64,000 nucleotides of DNA from AP-15 sp963795485 (GCA_963795485.1 CAWCIL010000001.1:1-64000); one strand, 5' to 3'; positions 41,336 to 50,271 are shown, numbered from the stretch's first letter. The notes: generated by a model from the sequence alone, not told the origin. Translations and numbers: made by a program.

Positions 41336-42747
41336 ATGCCTTCCGCCAATCCCGACCCCGGTTTTTTGCCGGCCCATGTCCTGTCCGCCGAGATCGGCGC
41401 CGGCCGCCTGTCGCCGGTCGATCTGGTCGAGGACTCTGCTCGCGCGCATCCGCGAGGCAGGATCAAAAGCTGCATGCTTTTGTCGAGGTCTATGCCGACG
41501 AGGCCCGGCTCGCCGCCGAAGCCGCCGACAAGGCGATCCGCTCGGGACATCGGATTGGCGCGTTGCACGGCATCCCGATCGCGCTCAAGGACCTGATCGA
41601 GATCGAGGGTCGGGTGACGACCGGCGGCTCGCAGGTTTGGCACGACCGGCGCTCGGCCTATACCGCGACAATCGCCAAACGCCTGATCGCGGCCGGGATG
41701 ATCGTGATCGGCAAAACCCATACGGTCGAGTTCGCGATGGGCGGCTGGGGCACCAACCAGCACCGCGGCACACCATGGAACCCATGGGACCCGGCACGGG
41801 CGCGCACCCCCGGCGGGTCGAGCAGCGGCACCGGCGTCGCGGTCGCCGCGGGGATGGCGCCTTGGGGGATCGGCACCGACACCGGCGGCTCGGTGCGCTT
41901 GCCCGCCTCGTGGTGCGGGCTCAGTGGGCTCAAGACCACGATCGGCCGGGTCAGCACCTATGGGATTTTGCCGCTGAGCCCGTCGCTCGACACGCCGGGG
42001 CCGATGGCCCGCTCGGTCGAGGACGCGGCCCTGCTCTACCAGGCGATCGAAGGGCCCGACCCGCTCGATCCGCGAACCCTGGGGCGGCCGCCCGCCGGAT
42101 CGCTCGCGACGATGCGGCGCGGTGTGCGCGGGCTGCGGCTGGCGCGGATGCCGGACCACGAGCGCGACCGGGTGGCAGCCGAGATGCTCGGCGCCTACGA
42201 TCAGGCGCTCAACGTGCTCGCTCGGCTCGGGGCCGAGATCGTCACCATCGACCTGCCGCGCCGGTTTTCCGCCTATACGCAGCTAGTCGGCCGGATCATC
42301 GGCGCCGAATCCTATTTCCTGGTCGGTGAACTGATCGACGATCCGAAGCTGCCGATCGACGACGCGGTACGGCCTCGCATCGCCTCCGGCCGCGGCATTT
42401 CGGCGCGCGACTATCTCTCTGCCCTGCGCGAGCGCGACGCGGCGAAAGAGGAATTCGCGGCGGCGTTGGGCGATGTCGACGCACTGCTGACCCCGACGAC
42501 GACGAGCGCCGCGATCCCGCTCGACGCCGTCGACCAGAATTCGACGCCGGCGCATTTCACTCGCTTCGTCAACGCGCTCGAACTGTGCGCGCTGGCGGTG
42601 CCTGATGGCTTCACCGCGACCGGGCTGCCCTTGTCGTTGCAGATCGTCTGCCGCGGCTACGACGAGGCGACAGCCTTGCGCATCGGCTGGGCCTATCAGC
42701 AGGCGACCGACTGGCACGAACGCCACCCGCTCGGCCTCAACGGCTGA
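41336..42747 (+). CDS. Amidase signature family enzyme (two frameshifts near N-terminus)
   Basis: An amidase-signature enzyme with the Ser-cisSer-Lys triad. The lysine is in HGIPIALKDLIEIEG, the serine-rich core is TPGGSSSGTGVAVAAGMAP, and IGTDTGGSVRLPASWCGLSG holds the nucleophile. The ATG at 41336 follows gagggga. Two +1 shifts, near 41430 and 41460, lie in the N-terminal helix region; after correction the start joins smoothly to DQKLHAFVEVYADEARLAAE. Corrected length is about 470 residues. Not GatA by context (no gatB/C). Substrate unknown. Confidence 0.83.
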
Positions 42748-42771
42748 TGGAAGAACGCCGGTCGCAGCAGG

Positions 42772-43149
42772 TCAACCGGCCTTTCGCAGCCGCAACGCGC
42801 GCGCGACCGCTTCCGGATCGGCCTCGATCACCCTCAGCAATGTCGAGGCAGGCCCGGAGGGCCGGCGCCGTCCTTGCTCGTATTGCTGCACGGTGTCGAG
42901 GGTGAAGCCAAAGCGGCGGGCGAATTCTGCCTGACTCAATCCGAGATTTGCGCGAAGAGCTCGCACCTGCTCTGGCGTGGGCGGCGGATAGACCAGCTCC
43001 GCTTCGGCCAACTCCTTATCGGTCCAGGCATCATCATCCTCGACCGCCTGAGCTTCGATTTCCTCGTCTGTGGGTGTGGGCTGAGCCGCCAAGCCGACCA
43101 GCAGCTCGGCCTCGTCAATTTCGACCCGGGTACGCCGCACTATAGGCAT
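42772..43149 (-). CDS. HTH (XRE) antitoxin paired with BrnT
   Basis: A 125-residue protein with an acidic N-terminal half (DEEIEAQAVEDDDAWTDKEL) and a C-terminal helix-turn-helix: VRALRANLGLSQAEFARRFG, LDTVQQYEQGRRRP. The start at 43149 overlaps the end of the BrnT gene by 35 bases, so the two are translated together. Canonical BrnA antitoxins carry a ribbon-helix-helix instead; the HTH here resembles HigA/NadS-type antitoxins. It probably binds and represses its own promoter and neutralises the toxin through the acidic part (inference). Confidence 0.75.
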   Translation of the reverse strand: MPIVRRTRVEIDEAELLVGLAAQPTPTDEEIEAQAVEDDDAWTDKELAEAELVYPPPTPEQVRALRANLGLSQAEFARRFGFTLDTVQQYEQGRRRPSGPASTLLRVIEADPEAVARALRLRKAG

Positions 43150-43396
43150 CTCGCTCCTTCCTGTTCGCATAGCGCAGGCTGATGATTTGCCTGACCGCGC
43201 CTCGCATGGTGAAAACGCAATGCAGGGTCGAACCCGCGACTGCGCCGACGGCTCGAACGCGGACTTCGCCGTAAGCCCGTCGATTGTCCGCATGCTCGAT
43301 AACCGCCGCTTCGAACATTAGAACGGAGAGCTCGAACGGCAGGCCGCGCTCCGCCTCGTTCCGCTCGCTCTTGCTCTGGTCCCATTCGAACTCCAT
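43115..43396 (-). CDS. brnT: BrnT-family toxin
   Basis: A 93-residue BrnT-like RNase toxin of the RelE fold. It opens MEFEWDQSKSERNEAERGLP, continues YGEVRVRAVGAVAGSTLHCV and ends RQIISLRYANRKERDAY, matching the BrnT pattern (FEWD..K, R.IS.R.A...ER). Toxin first and antitoxin second is the usual BrnTA order. The partner is an HTH protein, not a standard BrnA. Overlap with the antitoxin start is 35 bases. Confidence 0.8.
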   Translation of the reverse strand: MEFEWDQSKSERNEAERGLPFELSVLMFEAAVIEHADNRRAYGEVRVRAVGAVAGSTLHCVFTMRGAVRQIISLRYANRKERDAYSAAYPGRN

Positions 43397-43471
43397 TCAG
43401 CGCCGTGGGCGTCCTGAGCCTGATGTAGGGGGTCTGTCAACGACGTACAACGTGGCGGGCGCCGGCTAGCA

Positions 43472-44284
43472 TCATGCCCCGAGGCCGAAGCGGCGGCTGA
43501 GGAAATCGAGCACGTCGGCGGCGCAGCGGTCGGGGAAGGCGTCGCAGATATTGTGTGGCGCGCCATCATAGACCCGCATCTCGACATCGCGGACGAGGCG
43601 GCGGAACGGCTCGTAATTGGCGGTCGAGCCGATCGGCTCGGCGCCAGGGACGACGACCAGGGTCGGACAGGCGATGCGGCCGACCTCTTCACTCCAATCG
43701 TAGCTCGCCATCAGCAGCACGAATTTAGCGATATAGGCCGGATCGTTGTTGGCGGCTTCGTCGAGAAACCACTCGACCAGACCCGGATCGACCTCGGCGA
43801 GCGGCAGCCGGTCGGCGATGGTCTCGGCCAAGAAGCCGCGCAGCCCTTTCGCCTCGATCTGCGGGATCCAGCTCGGGGCCTGGCTGTTTTTGAGCCCCGG
43901 GGTCGAGCCGAACAGCATCAGGCTGCGCACCCGCTCGCCATGGTTCATCGCCAATTGCTGGCCGAGATAGCCGCCGGCCGAATTGCCGACGATATGCGCG
44001 CTGGGACAGCCCAGGTGATCCATCAGCTCGGCGACATCGGCCACGACCCGTTCGAGGGTCAGCGCCCGGTCGGCGGGCGGGATCTCCGAGCGTCCGTGCC
44101 CGCGCAGGTCCATCCGCACCACCCGATAATGCTGGGCGAGCGCCGGAACCCAGGCGTAGTAGCGTCTGGCGCTGCCCATCGCAGCATGCAGCAGCAACAG
44201 GGTCGGCGCCTCCTTCCACGGGTCGGTGAAATCGTCAACGTCGTAAGCGAGCCGCACACCGTCGCCAGCGGTAAAGCTTTCCAT
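43472..44284 (-). CDS. Alpha/beta hydrolase
   Basis: A 270-residue alpha/beta hydrolase. The oxyanion region is LLLLHAAMGSARRYY, the nucleophile elbow IVGNSAGGYLGQQLA with Ser, and the final His is in YDGAPHNICDAFP. It resembles 3-oxoadipate enol-lactonase/carboxylesterase-like proteins. The start at 44284 follows gaggaggcgctg. It lies 32 bases after the HAD gene on the same strand; the pair is an operon. Substrate unknown. The frame is intact. Confidence 0.83.
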   Translation of the reverse strand: MESFTAGDGVRLAYDVDDFTDPWKEAPTLLLLHAAMGSARRYYAWVPALAQHYRVVRMDLRGHGRSEIPPADRALTLERVVADVAELMDHLGCPSAHIVGNSAGGYLGQQLAMNHGERVRSLMLFGSTPGLKNSQAPSWIPQIEAKGLRGFLAETIADRLPLAEVDPGLVEWFLDEAANNDPAYIAKFVLLMASYDWSEEVGRIACPTLVVVPGAEPIGSTANYEPFRRLVRDVEMRVYDGAPHNICDAFPDRCAADVLDFLSRRFGLGA

Positions 44285-44316
44285 CAGCGCCTCCTCGATA
44301 CCTTCGCGCTTCGCGA

Positions 44317-44946
44317 TCATACCTGGCCCAACACCGCGAGCAGCGGCGTCAATGTCGCTTCATGCCAAATCGGCTTTGGAGTGTCCGGCGGCGCCGTCAT
44401 GCCGATCCGGTCGTGCCAGTAGGCCTGAAGACCGAGCCCGCTCGTCCCGAACAGATCGTAGGCCGAACCAGCGACGAACAAGCAGCGTTCGGGTGCGACC
44501 GCCAGCGCGTCGAGGGCCATCTGGTAGGGCCGAGGATGCGGCTTGTAATAGCCGGCGCGCTCGGCGGTGACGATGACGGCAAAGTTGCCCCCGCTCCGGG
44601 CTGCGGCCGCCCGCCCCAGCTGTTCCGAGCAGTTGGTGACGACCCCCAACGGCAGGGCCTTGCCCAGCGCCCTTAGGATTTCGGGGACCTCTGGCCAAGG
44701 CTCCAGCGTCGCGTAGCCGGAGGCGAGGTCGTCTCCCAGGCGGCGCGGCAGACCGGCCTCCTCCGCCGCCTCACCGACCAGCGCCTCATAGGCCCGATAC
44801 TGCCCGCTGCGATAAGTCTTGCGCAGATAGGCGTCGCGCCAACGCCGGCCATCCCCGGCGTTTCCGGCGACCGCGTTCCACAATGTCCAAGAATCGAGCA
44901 ACGCGGTCAGCAAATCGAACAATACGGCATCATAGCGGCGGGCCAT
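44317..44946 (-). CDS. HAD-superfamily hydrolase (haloacid dehalogenase-like)
   Basis: A 209-residue HAD enzyme. Motif I is DAVLFDLLTALLDSW: the nucleophile Asp is present, but the usual second Asp position is Leu (DLLT), as in some 2-haloacid dehalogenases and unlike phosphatases. Motif II is GVVTNCSE, motif III lies in GYYKPHPRPY and motif IV in LFVAGSAYDLFGT. ATG 44946 is chosen over longer frames. It is first in an operon with an alpha/beta hydrolase, and divergent from the LLM gene. A dehalogenase-type role is plausible but not proven. Confidence 0.75.
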   Translation of the reverse strand: MARRYDAVLFDLLTALLDSWTLWNAVAGNAGDGRRWRDAYLRKTYRSGQYRAYEALVGEAAEEAGLPRRLGDDLASGYATLEPWPEVPEILRALGKALPLGVVTNCSEQLGRAAAARSGGNFAVIVTAERAGYYKPHPRPYQMALDALAVAPERCLFVAGSAYDLFGTSGLGLQAYWHDRIGMTAPPDTPKPIWHEATLTPLLAVLGQV

Positions 44947-45038
44947 CGGCGAATGCTCCTTTACCGGCATTGACGATCTGCGAAGATCGGGCGCTTCGGC
45001 CATCCCGCGGCCGGGTCCGGCACAGCCACGGAGGTGAG

Positions 45039-46072
45039 ATGAAGATCGGGATTTTTCTGACCGGCCAGCACCCGCCCGGCAGCGACGTCGTCGCCGAGCT
45101 CGCAGGCCAGTACGCGATGGCGCGGCTCGCGCGCGACCGCGGCTGGGACGCCGTCGCCACCGGCCAACATTATCTGAGCGACGGCGTGCGCCAATTGCAG
45201 CTGATCCCGTTTCTGGCGCGGCTCGCGGCCGAAGCCGGCGAGATGACCGGCATCGCCGGGGTGCTGCTGGCCGGCCTGCACAACCCGGTCGAGGTCGCCG
45301 AGTGCATCGCCTCGCTCGACGCGATCTGGCGCGGCAATTTCGTCTTTGGCGTCGGGCTCGGCTATCGCGAGACCGAGTTCGACGCGTTCGGCGTTCCCAA
45401 GGGCCAGCGGGTGCGCCGGTTCGAGCAATGCCTCGAAGTGGTGCGGCGGTTGTGGACCGAGGACAACGTCAGCTTCGAGAACGACATTTGCAAGCTGGTC
45501 AATGTCACCGCGACCTGCCGGCCGGTGCAGCAGCCGCATCCGCCAATCTGGATCGCGGCCAACAGCGACGCCGCGGTGCGCCGCGCCGCCCGCCTCGGCG
45601 ACAGCCTCTTTATCAACCCGCATGCGACGATGCCGGTCATCACCGGGCAGATGGCGCTGTACCGCGCCGAGCTCGCGCGCCACGGCAAGCCCTTCCCGAA
45701 GGTGCTGCCCTATCTGCGCGAGATCTTCTGCGCCAAGGACAAGGCGGCGGCCCTCGACATGGCCGGCCCGTATCTCGCCGAGAAATACCGCACCTATGCG
45801 CAATGGGGCCAGGACCAGGTCTTGCCCGGCCACGATTCGTTCCGCCAGTCGCTCGACGCGCTGACCCGCGACCGCTTCGTGCTCGGCAGCCCCGAGGAAT
45901 GCTTCGAGCAGCTGCGCCGTGCTGGGAACAGGCCGGCGCCAATTTCCTGATCTTCCGCACCCATTGGAGCGGCATGCCGGTCGGCCACGCGCTCTCCAGC
46001 ATGCGGCTGATCAGCGACGAATTGTTGCCGGCGCTGCGTCGCGTCGTCGCGACGAACGGCTCACGAACGTGA
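45039..46072 (+). CDS. LLM-class flavin-dependent oxidoreductase (frameshift near C-terminus)
   Basis: A luciferase-like monooxygenase (bacterial luciferase alpha-type TIM barrel). It reads MKIGIFLTGQHPPGSDVVAE, GIAGVLLAGLHNPVEVAECI, FVFGVGLGYRETEFDAFGV and PPIWIAANSDAAVRRAARLG. The frame breaks near 45920 (cgccgtgctggg; one base missing or two extra) and continues as EQAGANFLIFRTHWSGMP to 46072. Corrected length about 344. ATG 45039 follows ggaggtgag. It uses FMNH2 or F420 on an unknown substrate. Confidence 0.8.
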
Positions 46073-46092
46073 CTGATTGCACATCCAGTATG

Positions 46093-46178
46093 TAGGGTGG
46101 GTGGAGCATCGTCGAAACCCACCAAAATCGCAGAGACGATGGGCTTCGCTGCGCTCTGCCCATCCTACGCGCTGTTCC
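46093..46178. repeat. REP-like palindromic repeats
   Basis: Downstream of the LLM gene lie two units: gtagggtgggtggagcatcg ... cgaaacccacc (46093-46124) and gggcttcgctgcgctctgccc (46141-46161) followed by atcctacgcg. They are stem-loop units of the 'TAGGGTGGGT / ACCCACC' REP type. The same family, as a GGCGGA variant, flanks the transposase remnant at 46.95 and 49.08 kb. Confidence 0.6.
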
Positions 46179-46349
46179 CAACCCACCCCTCACCCTCCCG
46201 CTGGCGAAGCTTTGTACGGGAATAGGGTGATTTCGATACAATCTCGGAGCGGAGTTACCGGGTTTTCGAGGATTTGGCGAGTTGGCTGAGACGGATAGGC
46301 GCGACCTCGCCTTACCCGCGCAGACCCATCCCTATCACACCACAGTCGC

Positions 46350-46826
46350 TCACTTGGGCACCCGCAAGGCGATTTGGGACACCAGCAGCCACTTGCCATC
46401 GCGTTTTTCGAAGACCATCGCATCGTAGGTGGGCGCGGTAAGCGCATCCCCCGCTTTCGTTTTGATCACAGCCTCCTCAATGCCCGTCGCCCAAGCCACA
46501 TCCCCCTTTACTTGAATATAAGGTCCAGCCATCTGGGTGACCTTCAGTTCCGAAACGTGGCCAAAAGTGTTTTCCCAATCCTTCTTGACGGTATCCCAGC
46601 CAACGGAAATGCTTTTGTCTCGCGGCTGGATCGATATCACGTTGGCATCGTGCGCCCACAACGGTTCCATTTTTGATACGTCGAGCGATCCGAGGGCGGC
46701 ATGGAACGCATCAATAGCGGCTTTGATATCGGCTTCCTGCGCATAGCCCTTCCCGTTGCCGGCGAGCAGCACGATGGCAGCAAACACTAGCGTGCGCGCG
46801 ATCAGCGTGACCGAACCACGATTCAT
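46350..46826 (-). CDS. Exported NTF2-like (SnoaL/DUF4440-type) protein
   Basis: A 158-residue protein with a signal peptide (LIARTLVFAAIVLLAGNGKG, cleavage near GYAQ) followed by an NTF2-like domain: IKAAIDAFHAALGSLDVSKM, EPLWAHDANVISIQPRDKSI, VGWDTVKKDWENTF. This is the SnoaL_3/DUF4440 pattern. Such proteins bind small molecules or act as ketosteroid-isomerase-like enzymes; no catalytic residue can be fixed here. It stands alone beside the REP repeats. Confidence 0.78.
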   Translation of the reverse strand: MNRGSVTLIARTLVFAAIVLLAGNGKGYAQEADIKAAIDAFHAALGSLDVSKMEPLWAHDANVISIQPRDKSISVGWDTVKKDWENTFGHVSELKVTQMAGPYIQVKGDVAWATGIEEAVIKTKAGDALTAPTYDAMVFEKRDGKWLLVSQIALRVPK

Positions 46827-46949
46827 GGCGTTTCCCTCTCGACTTTCGAAATCGTTCCAGTTTGGACGACGTTAACTGTCGATCATTTGGGCGCCAGAGC
46901 ACGCTGCTCCCCGACCTACCGAACCTCGTCCCACTGTATGGCCAGCAAG

Positions 46950-46980
46950 CGTAGGGCGGAACAGCGGAGCGCATTCCGCC
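46950..46980 (+). repeat. REP repeat, left flank of the RAYT remnant
   Basis: A 31-base unit beginning cgtagggcggaacagcg and ending cattccgcc. Its reverse complement, with one mismatch, is at 49081-49111 on the other side of the transposase remnant. Inverted REPs bracketing a RAYT gene are the standard 'REPtron' layout. Confidence 0.7.
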
Positions 46981-47229
46981 GGTCCCCGAGACCGGGCATC
47001 CTCCGCGTGCCAAATTATTGCCGCAATCGGGTGCCGGGTGCAACGTTCTTCTTTACCGTGAACCTGCTCGACCGGCGCTCCAACCTGTTGGTCGGGCATA
47101 TCGACGCGCTGCGTGACCCGGTTCGGCGGGTACGCGCCCGGGCACCTTTCCACATCGACGCCTAAATCGTCCTTCCCGACCACATGCACTGTCTATGGAC
47201 CCTGCCACAAGGCGATGCCGATTTCCCAG

Positions 47230-47389
47230 TGCTCAGACGCATTCAGATGGTATAAATTCACCGTATTCGTCATGCCCGGCCTCGTGCCGGGTATCCACGG
47301 AAACCGCGCGAGCCGGTGCCGCGAGTCGTGGATGGCCGGGACGAGTCCGGCCATGACGGCTAAGTGAATCTTCTGTCTGCGTCTGAGCA
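47230..47389. mobile_element. 160-bp MITE-like element with 12-bp terminal inverted repeats
   Basis: The ends are tgctcagacgca (47230-47241) and tgcgtctgagca (47378-47389), perfect inverses. The interior carries a large imperfect palindrome, catgcccggcctcgtgccgg on one side and ggccgggacgagtccggcca on the other, so the whole element folds into a long hairpin. It has no coding capacity. It sits inside the RAYT gene. The left flank is cag and the right flank ctag, consistent with a CTAG target duplication that has lost one T (inference). Confidence 0.65.
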
Positions 47390-47393
47390 CTAG

Positions 47394-48726
47394 CAGGCTG
47401 CTGAAAAAGGGGTTGCTGATTTTCCGCGTTGTGCTCCCTTGGGGTAGGGATGGGGGTGGCGATGCGCGGCGACGACGGGATTTGCGGCAGGCTTTTCAGC
47501 TACATCGATCTTGAGAAGCGGGTCCGATCGGACCATCCGCTGCGACTGATTTGGCAGATCGCCAACGCGGCGCTGCATGTGCTCTCTGGCGAGTTCGCCA
47601 AGCTGTATTCGGCGATCGGGCGGGTCTCGATCCGCCGGAGCGGCTGCTGCGGGCCTTGCTGCTGCAGGCGTTCTACTCGATCCGCTCGGAGCGGCAATTG
47701 GTTGACCGGCTCGACCACGACCTGTTGTTTCGCTGGTTTGTCGGGCTCGGGATCGAGGATGCGGTGTGGGATGCCACCACCTTCACCAAGAACCGCGACC
47801 GGCTGCTGGAGGGCGAGGTGGCCGGGCAGTTTCTCGCCGCGGTGCTTTCCCAAGCCAGGGTCAAAGCCCTGTTATCAAGTGATCATTTCTCGGTCAAGCC
47901 TGCCCCGGCGCAGGCCGGGGGCACCTTGTTGGAAGCCTGGGCGAGCCTCAAAAGCTTTCGCCCAAAGGACGACGCGGGCGAGCCACCCGGCCCTGGACGC
48001 AACGGCGAGCGGGACTTTCACGGCGAGCATCGTACCAATGACACGCACGCCTCGACCACCGACCCCGACGCCCGTCTCTATCGTAAGGGGCCGGGCAAGG
48101 AGGCCCGGCTCTGTTTCATCGGCCATGCGCTGAGGGAGAACCGCAATGGTTTGGTCGTCGGCGCGGTGACGACCCGCGCCTCGGGACATGCCGAGCGCCT
48201 GGCCGCATTGGCGCTGATCGACCCGCACGCCGATCGTCCACAGCCGGTCACGCTCGGTGCCGACAAGGGCTACGATACCGGCGACTTCGTGATGGAGCTG
48301 CGCGACAAGACGGTGACCCCGCATGTTGCCCAGAACCAAAACGGCCGGCGCTCGGCGATCGACGGCCGCACCACCCGGCATCCCGGCTATGCCGTCTCCC
48401 AGCGTATCCGCAAACGCATCGAAGAGGTTTTCGGCTGGGCCAAGACGGTGGCCGGCTTGCGCAAGATGCGCCATCGCGGGCTGCCCAAGGTCGATTGGCA
48501 ATTCACCCTCGCCATGGCCGCCTACGATCTCATCCGCCTGCCCAAATTGCTCGCCGCGCCCGTGTCGTGACCGGCCATCACACTCGCCGGCCAATATCCC
48601 CGCCCCGCTCGCCAACGCATACTCGCGACTGCGATGAAAAGCGCATCGAGCACTCATCGTAATCGCTCATGTCAAGCCTTCCGGGACCAGAAAAAACCGG
48701 AAAGCTCTCTCTTTTTCAGCAGCCTG
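47394..48726 (+). mobile_element. IS5-family insertion sequence, copy 1 (1333 bp)
   Basis: The ends are caggctgctgaaaaag and its inverse ctttttcagcagcctg (16 bp). The flanks are ctag on both sides (47390-47393 and 48727-48730), a target duplication of the YTAR type typical of the IS5 subgroup. The element lies just right of the MITE, in the RAYT remnant. It is nearly identical to copy 2 at 60569-61902 but one base shorter (ccc to cc at about 47632), which breaks the transposase frame. Confidence 0.92.
47429..48570 (+). pseudogene. IS5-family transposase, copy 1 (frameshifted)
   Basis: A DDE transposase equal to the 380-residue protein of copy 2 but with one C missing at about 47632, after IGRVSI. 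The downstream frame (47551-48570) carries the catalytic domain: LGADKGYDTGDFVMELRD and RIRKRIEEVFGWAKTVAGLR. A few substitutions separate it from copy 2 (for example Trp for Arg in LRLI-QIANAA). It is probably inactive unless the lost base is a sequencing error. Confidence 0.85.
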
Positions 48727-49080
48727 CTAGTCGCTGGCGCTCGATCAAAATCGCGTTCCTGAAATCTTCCCATTTGTGAACCGCGATCAGCCGTCATGAA
48801 GAGCCGCGGCGAACGCGGCATCTGGCAGCAGCGGTACTGGGAGCACACGATCCGCGACGACCGGGACTTCGCCGTTCATTTCGGACTACATTCATTTCAG
48901 CTCGGTCAACCACGGCCTGGTCAATATCCAGCGGATTGGCCGCATTCGTCCTTCCGCCGATGCGTCGCCAACGGGTTGTATCCGGCCGGCTGGACCTGTG
49001 GCAGCGATGAACCGGCAGCAGCAGGTGAGCGGCGATGAGATCAAGATAGCAGCCGCACGCAACGCACTCGGGGCGCCCAA

Positions 49081-49111
49081 GGCGGAATGCGCTGCGCTGT
49101 TCCGCCCTACG
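49081..49111 (-). repeat. REP repeat, right flank of the RAYT remnant
   Basis: Reads ggcggaatgcgctgcgctg and ends ttccgccctacg, the inverse of the unit at 46950-46980 with one mismatch. A shorter related piece, gcgcttgtccgccctacgct, is at 49531-49550. Together with the left unit it brackets the transposase gene. Confidence 0.7.
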
Positions 49112-49112
49112 C

Positions 49113-49241
49113 GTGCTGCCCTTCGAGCCTTTGGTGCCGAGCAAGGAAACCATCGAGGCGATGAAAGCGGCGCGGCGCGGCGAGCTGACCACCGCCGGCC
49201 GGCCCGCAAAGCTGCTTAAAAGCCTGAATGCGGATTGTTAA
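49113..49241 (+). pseudogene. RelB/DinJ-type antitoxin, C-terminal fragment
   Basis: The frame reads LPFEPLVPSKETIEAMKAAR and RGELTTAGRPAKLLKSLNAD, then a stop at 49241. This is the toxin-binding tail of a DinJ/RelB antitoxin. The DNA-binding first half is replaced by the REP repeat and RAYT remnant, so it was cut away. It overlaps the toxin fragment by 14 bases, as in intact systems. Confidence 0.65.
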
Positions 49242-49416
49242 ATACACCAGCCGCTTCCGCCGTGATTACAAGCGCGAGCAATCGGGGCGCCACGGCAAGC
49301 GCCTCGATGCGCTGCTGCTCGAAACCGTTACCATGCTGGCGAAAGACGAACAGTTGCCGCCCCGGTGTTTCGATCACCCGCTCGGCGGCGAACAGCGAGC
49401 CGCCGGAAACGGGTGA
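49228..49416 (+). pseudogene. YafQ-type mRNA interferase toxin, C-terminally truncated
   Basis: ATG 49228 starts MRIVKYTSRFRRDYKREQSG, then LETVTMLAKDEQLPPRCFDH, an unmistakable YafQ opening. The sequence leaves the family after DHPLGG and stops at 49416. The catalytic part (DCHI.PD..LIY) is gone. With the antitoxin also truncated, this TA pair is a remnant, presumably broken by REP/IS activity around it. Confidence 0.72.
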
Positions 49417-49542
49417 GCGGCAATGAGATCGAAACGGCCAAGGCAAGCGCAAGCAGAGCGTGTTATTCCAGACCATCATTGTTGGGCCATAGCGCCCGAT
49501 GCAGTTGACAGTTATTGGCCGAAGGCGCTGCGCTTGTCCGCC

Positions 49543-50271
49543 CTACGCTTGCTTGCGGCGGCGGATCGCGCCGAGCCCTAGTAGAGCGCTGCCGAGGAGT
49601 GTGAGGCTGGCAGGTTCCGGGACAGCAGCGACGACAGTAGAACCGGTCACGCTGATGCTCAGCGCGCCCGTGTTGTCGGGACTCGGTACATTAAAGCTGA
49701 ATGTGCCATTGTTGGTGGTGCCGTCGCCATCGGTGAAGATATCATCGTTAATGCCCAACTGCAGGCCGACCGACCCGACGGGGGCGGTGATCGTAAACGG
49801 TCCGTCTCCAGGCGCGAATGCGTCGAGAATCACGCCAGCCGAATTGACAAAATCCCCGATCAGTGCATTGAGCGCGATTTGCGGGCCTGTATTCGTCGGG
49901 TCGATGGCGGCGCTGGGAAACGGCTGGCCGGAGGAGCCGATACCCGTGCAGCCTCCGACCGGGCAACCTCCGCCTGTGCCGCTGCCGAAGATACTACCGG
50001 TATAACCGAGGGCGTCCACACTCGGAGCGACGCCGAAAAAAGAACTAGTCAGGCCAGACAGGTAGGTGATGGTGATGTTATCGCCGGGATTGACCGCAAC
50101 AAAGGCAGGTGCGGTTTGGTCCCCGGCACCGTAGGCTGGATTGGCCGGGTTGTCGGGGTTCCAAGGCCCTGCGGTGCCATCTACCGTCACGACGGTCGCT
50201 GATGCGGCTCCCGCCATCGCTATGGTGGCGGCTGTGAACACCGCGCTTAAAAGCGCCTGACGTAGCTTCAT
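49543..50271 (-). CDS. PEP-CTERM sorting-domain protein (exported, unknown function)
   Basis: A 242-residue exported protein with signal peptide (LRQALLSAVFTAATIAMAGA, cleavage near ASA) and a C-terminal PEP-CTERM signal: VPEPASLTLLGSALLGLGAI followed by RRRKQA. The middle is glycine-rich and low in charge (IFGSGTGGGCPVGGCTGIGS, with two Cys) and has no known domain. It would be processed by an exosortase that is not in this window. The start at 50271 follows ggagaggtttg. The AT-rich upstream region likely holds the promoter. Confidence 0.8.
   Translation of the reverse strand: MKLRQALLSAVFTAATIAMAGAASATVVTVDGTAGPWNPDNPANPAYGAGDQTAPAFVAVNPGDNITITYLSGLTSSFFGVAPSVDALGYTGSIFGSGTGGGCPVGGCTGIGSSGQPFPSAAIDPTNTGPQIALNALIGDFVNSAGVILDAFAPGDGPFTITAPVGSVGLQLGINDDIFTDGDGTTNNGTFSFNVPSPDNTGALSISVTGSTVVAAVPEPASLTLLGSALLGLGAIRRRKQA

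Larger units (their letters stand above)
47007..49040 (+). pseudogene. REP-associated tyrosine transposase (RAYT, IS200-like), disrupted
   Basis: The N-terminal part, from GTG 47007, reads VPNYCRNRVPGATFFFTVNL and VRRVRARAPFHIDA. A stop (taa) replaces the expected Trp at 47163, followed by LPDHMHCLWTLP with the HxH metal motif. The gene is then broken at about 47228 by a MITE and an IS5-family element, and resumes at 48731 with RWRSIKIAFLKSS and GERGIWQQRYWEHTIRDDRD (catalytic Tyr region), then DWPHSSFRRCVANGLYPAGW. Several further frame breaks lie in the 3' part. The gene is dead. Inverted REPs flank it. Confidence 0.82.
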
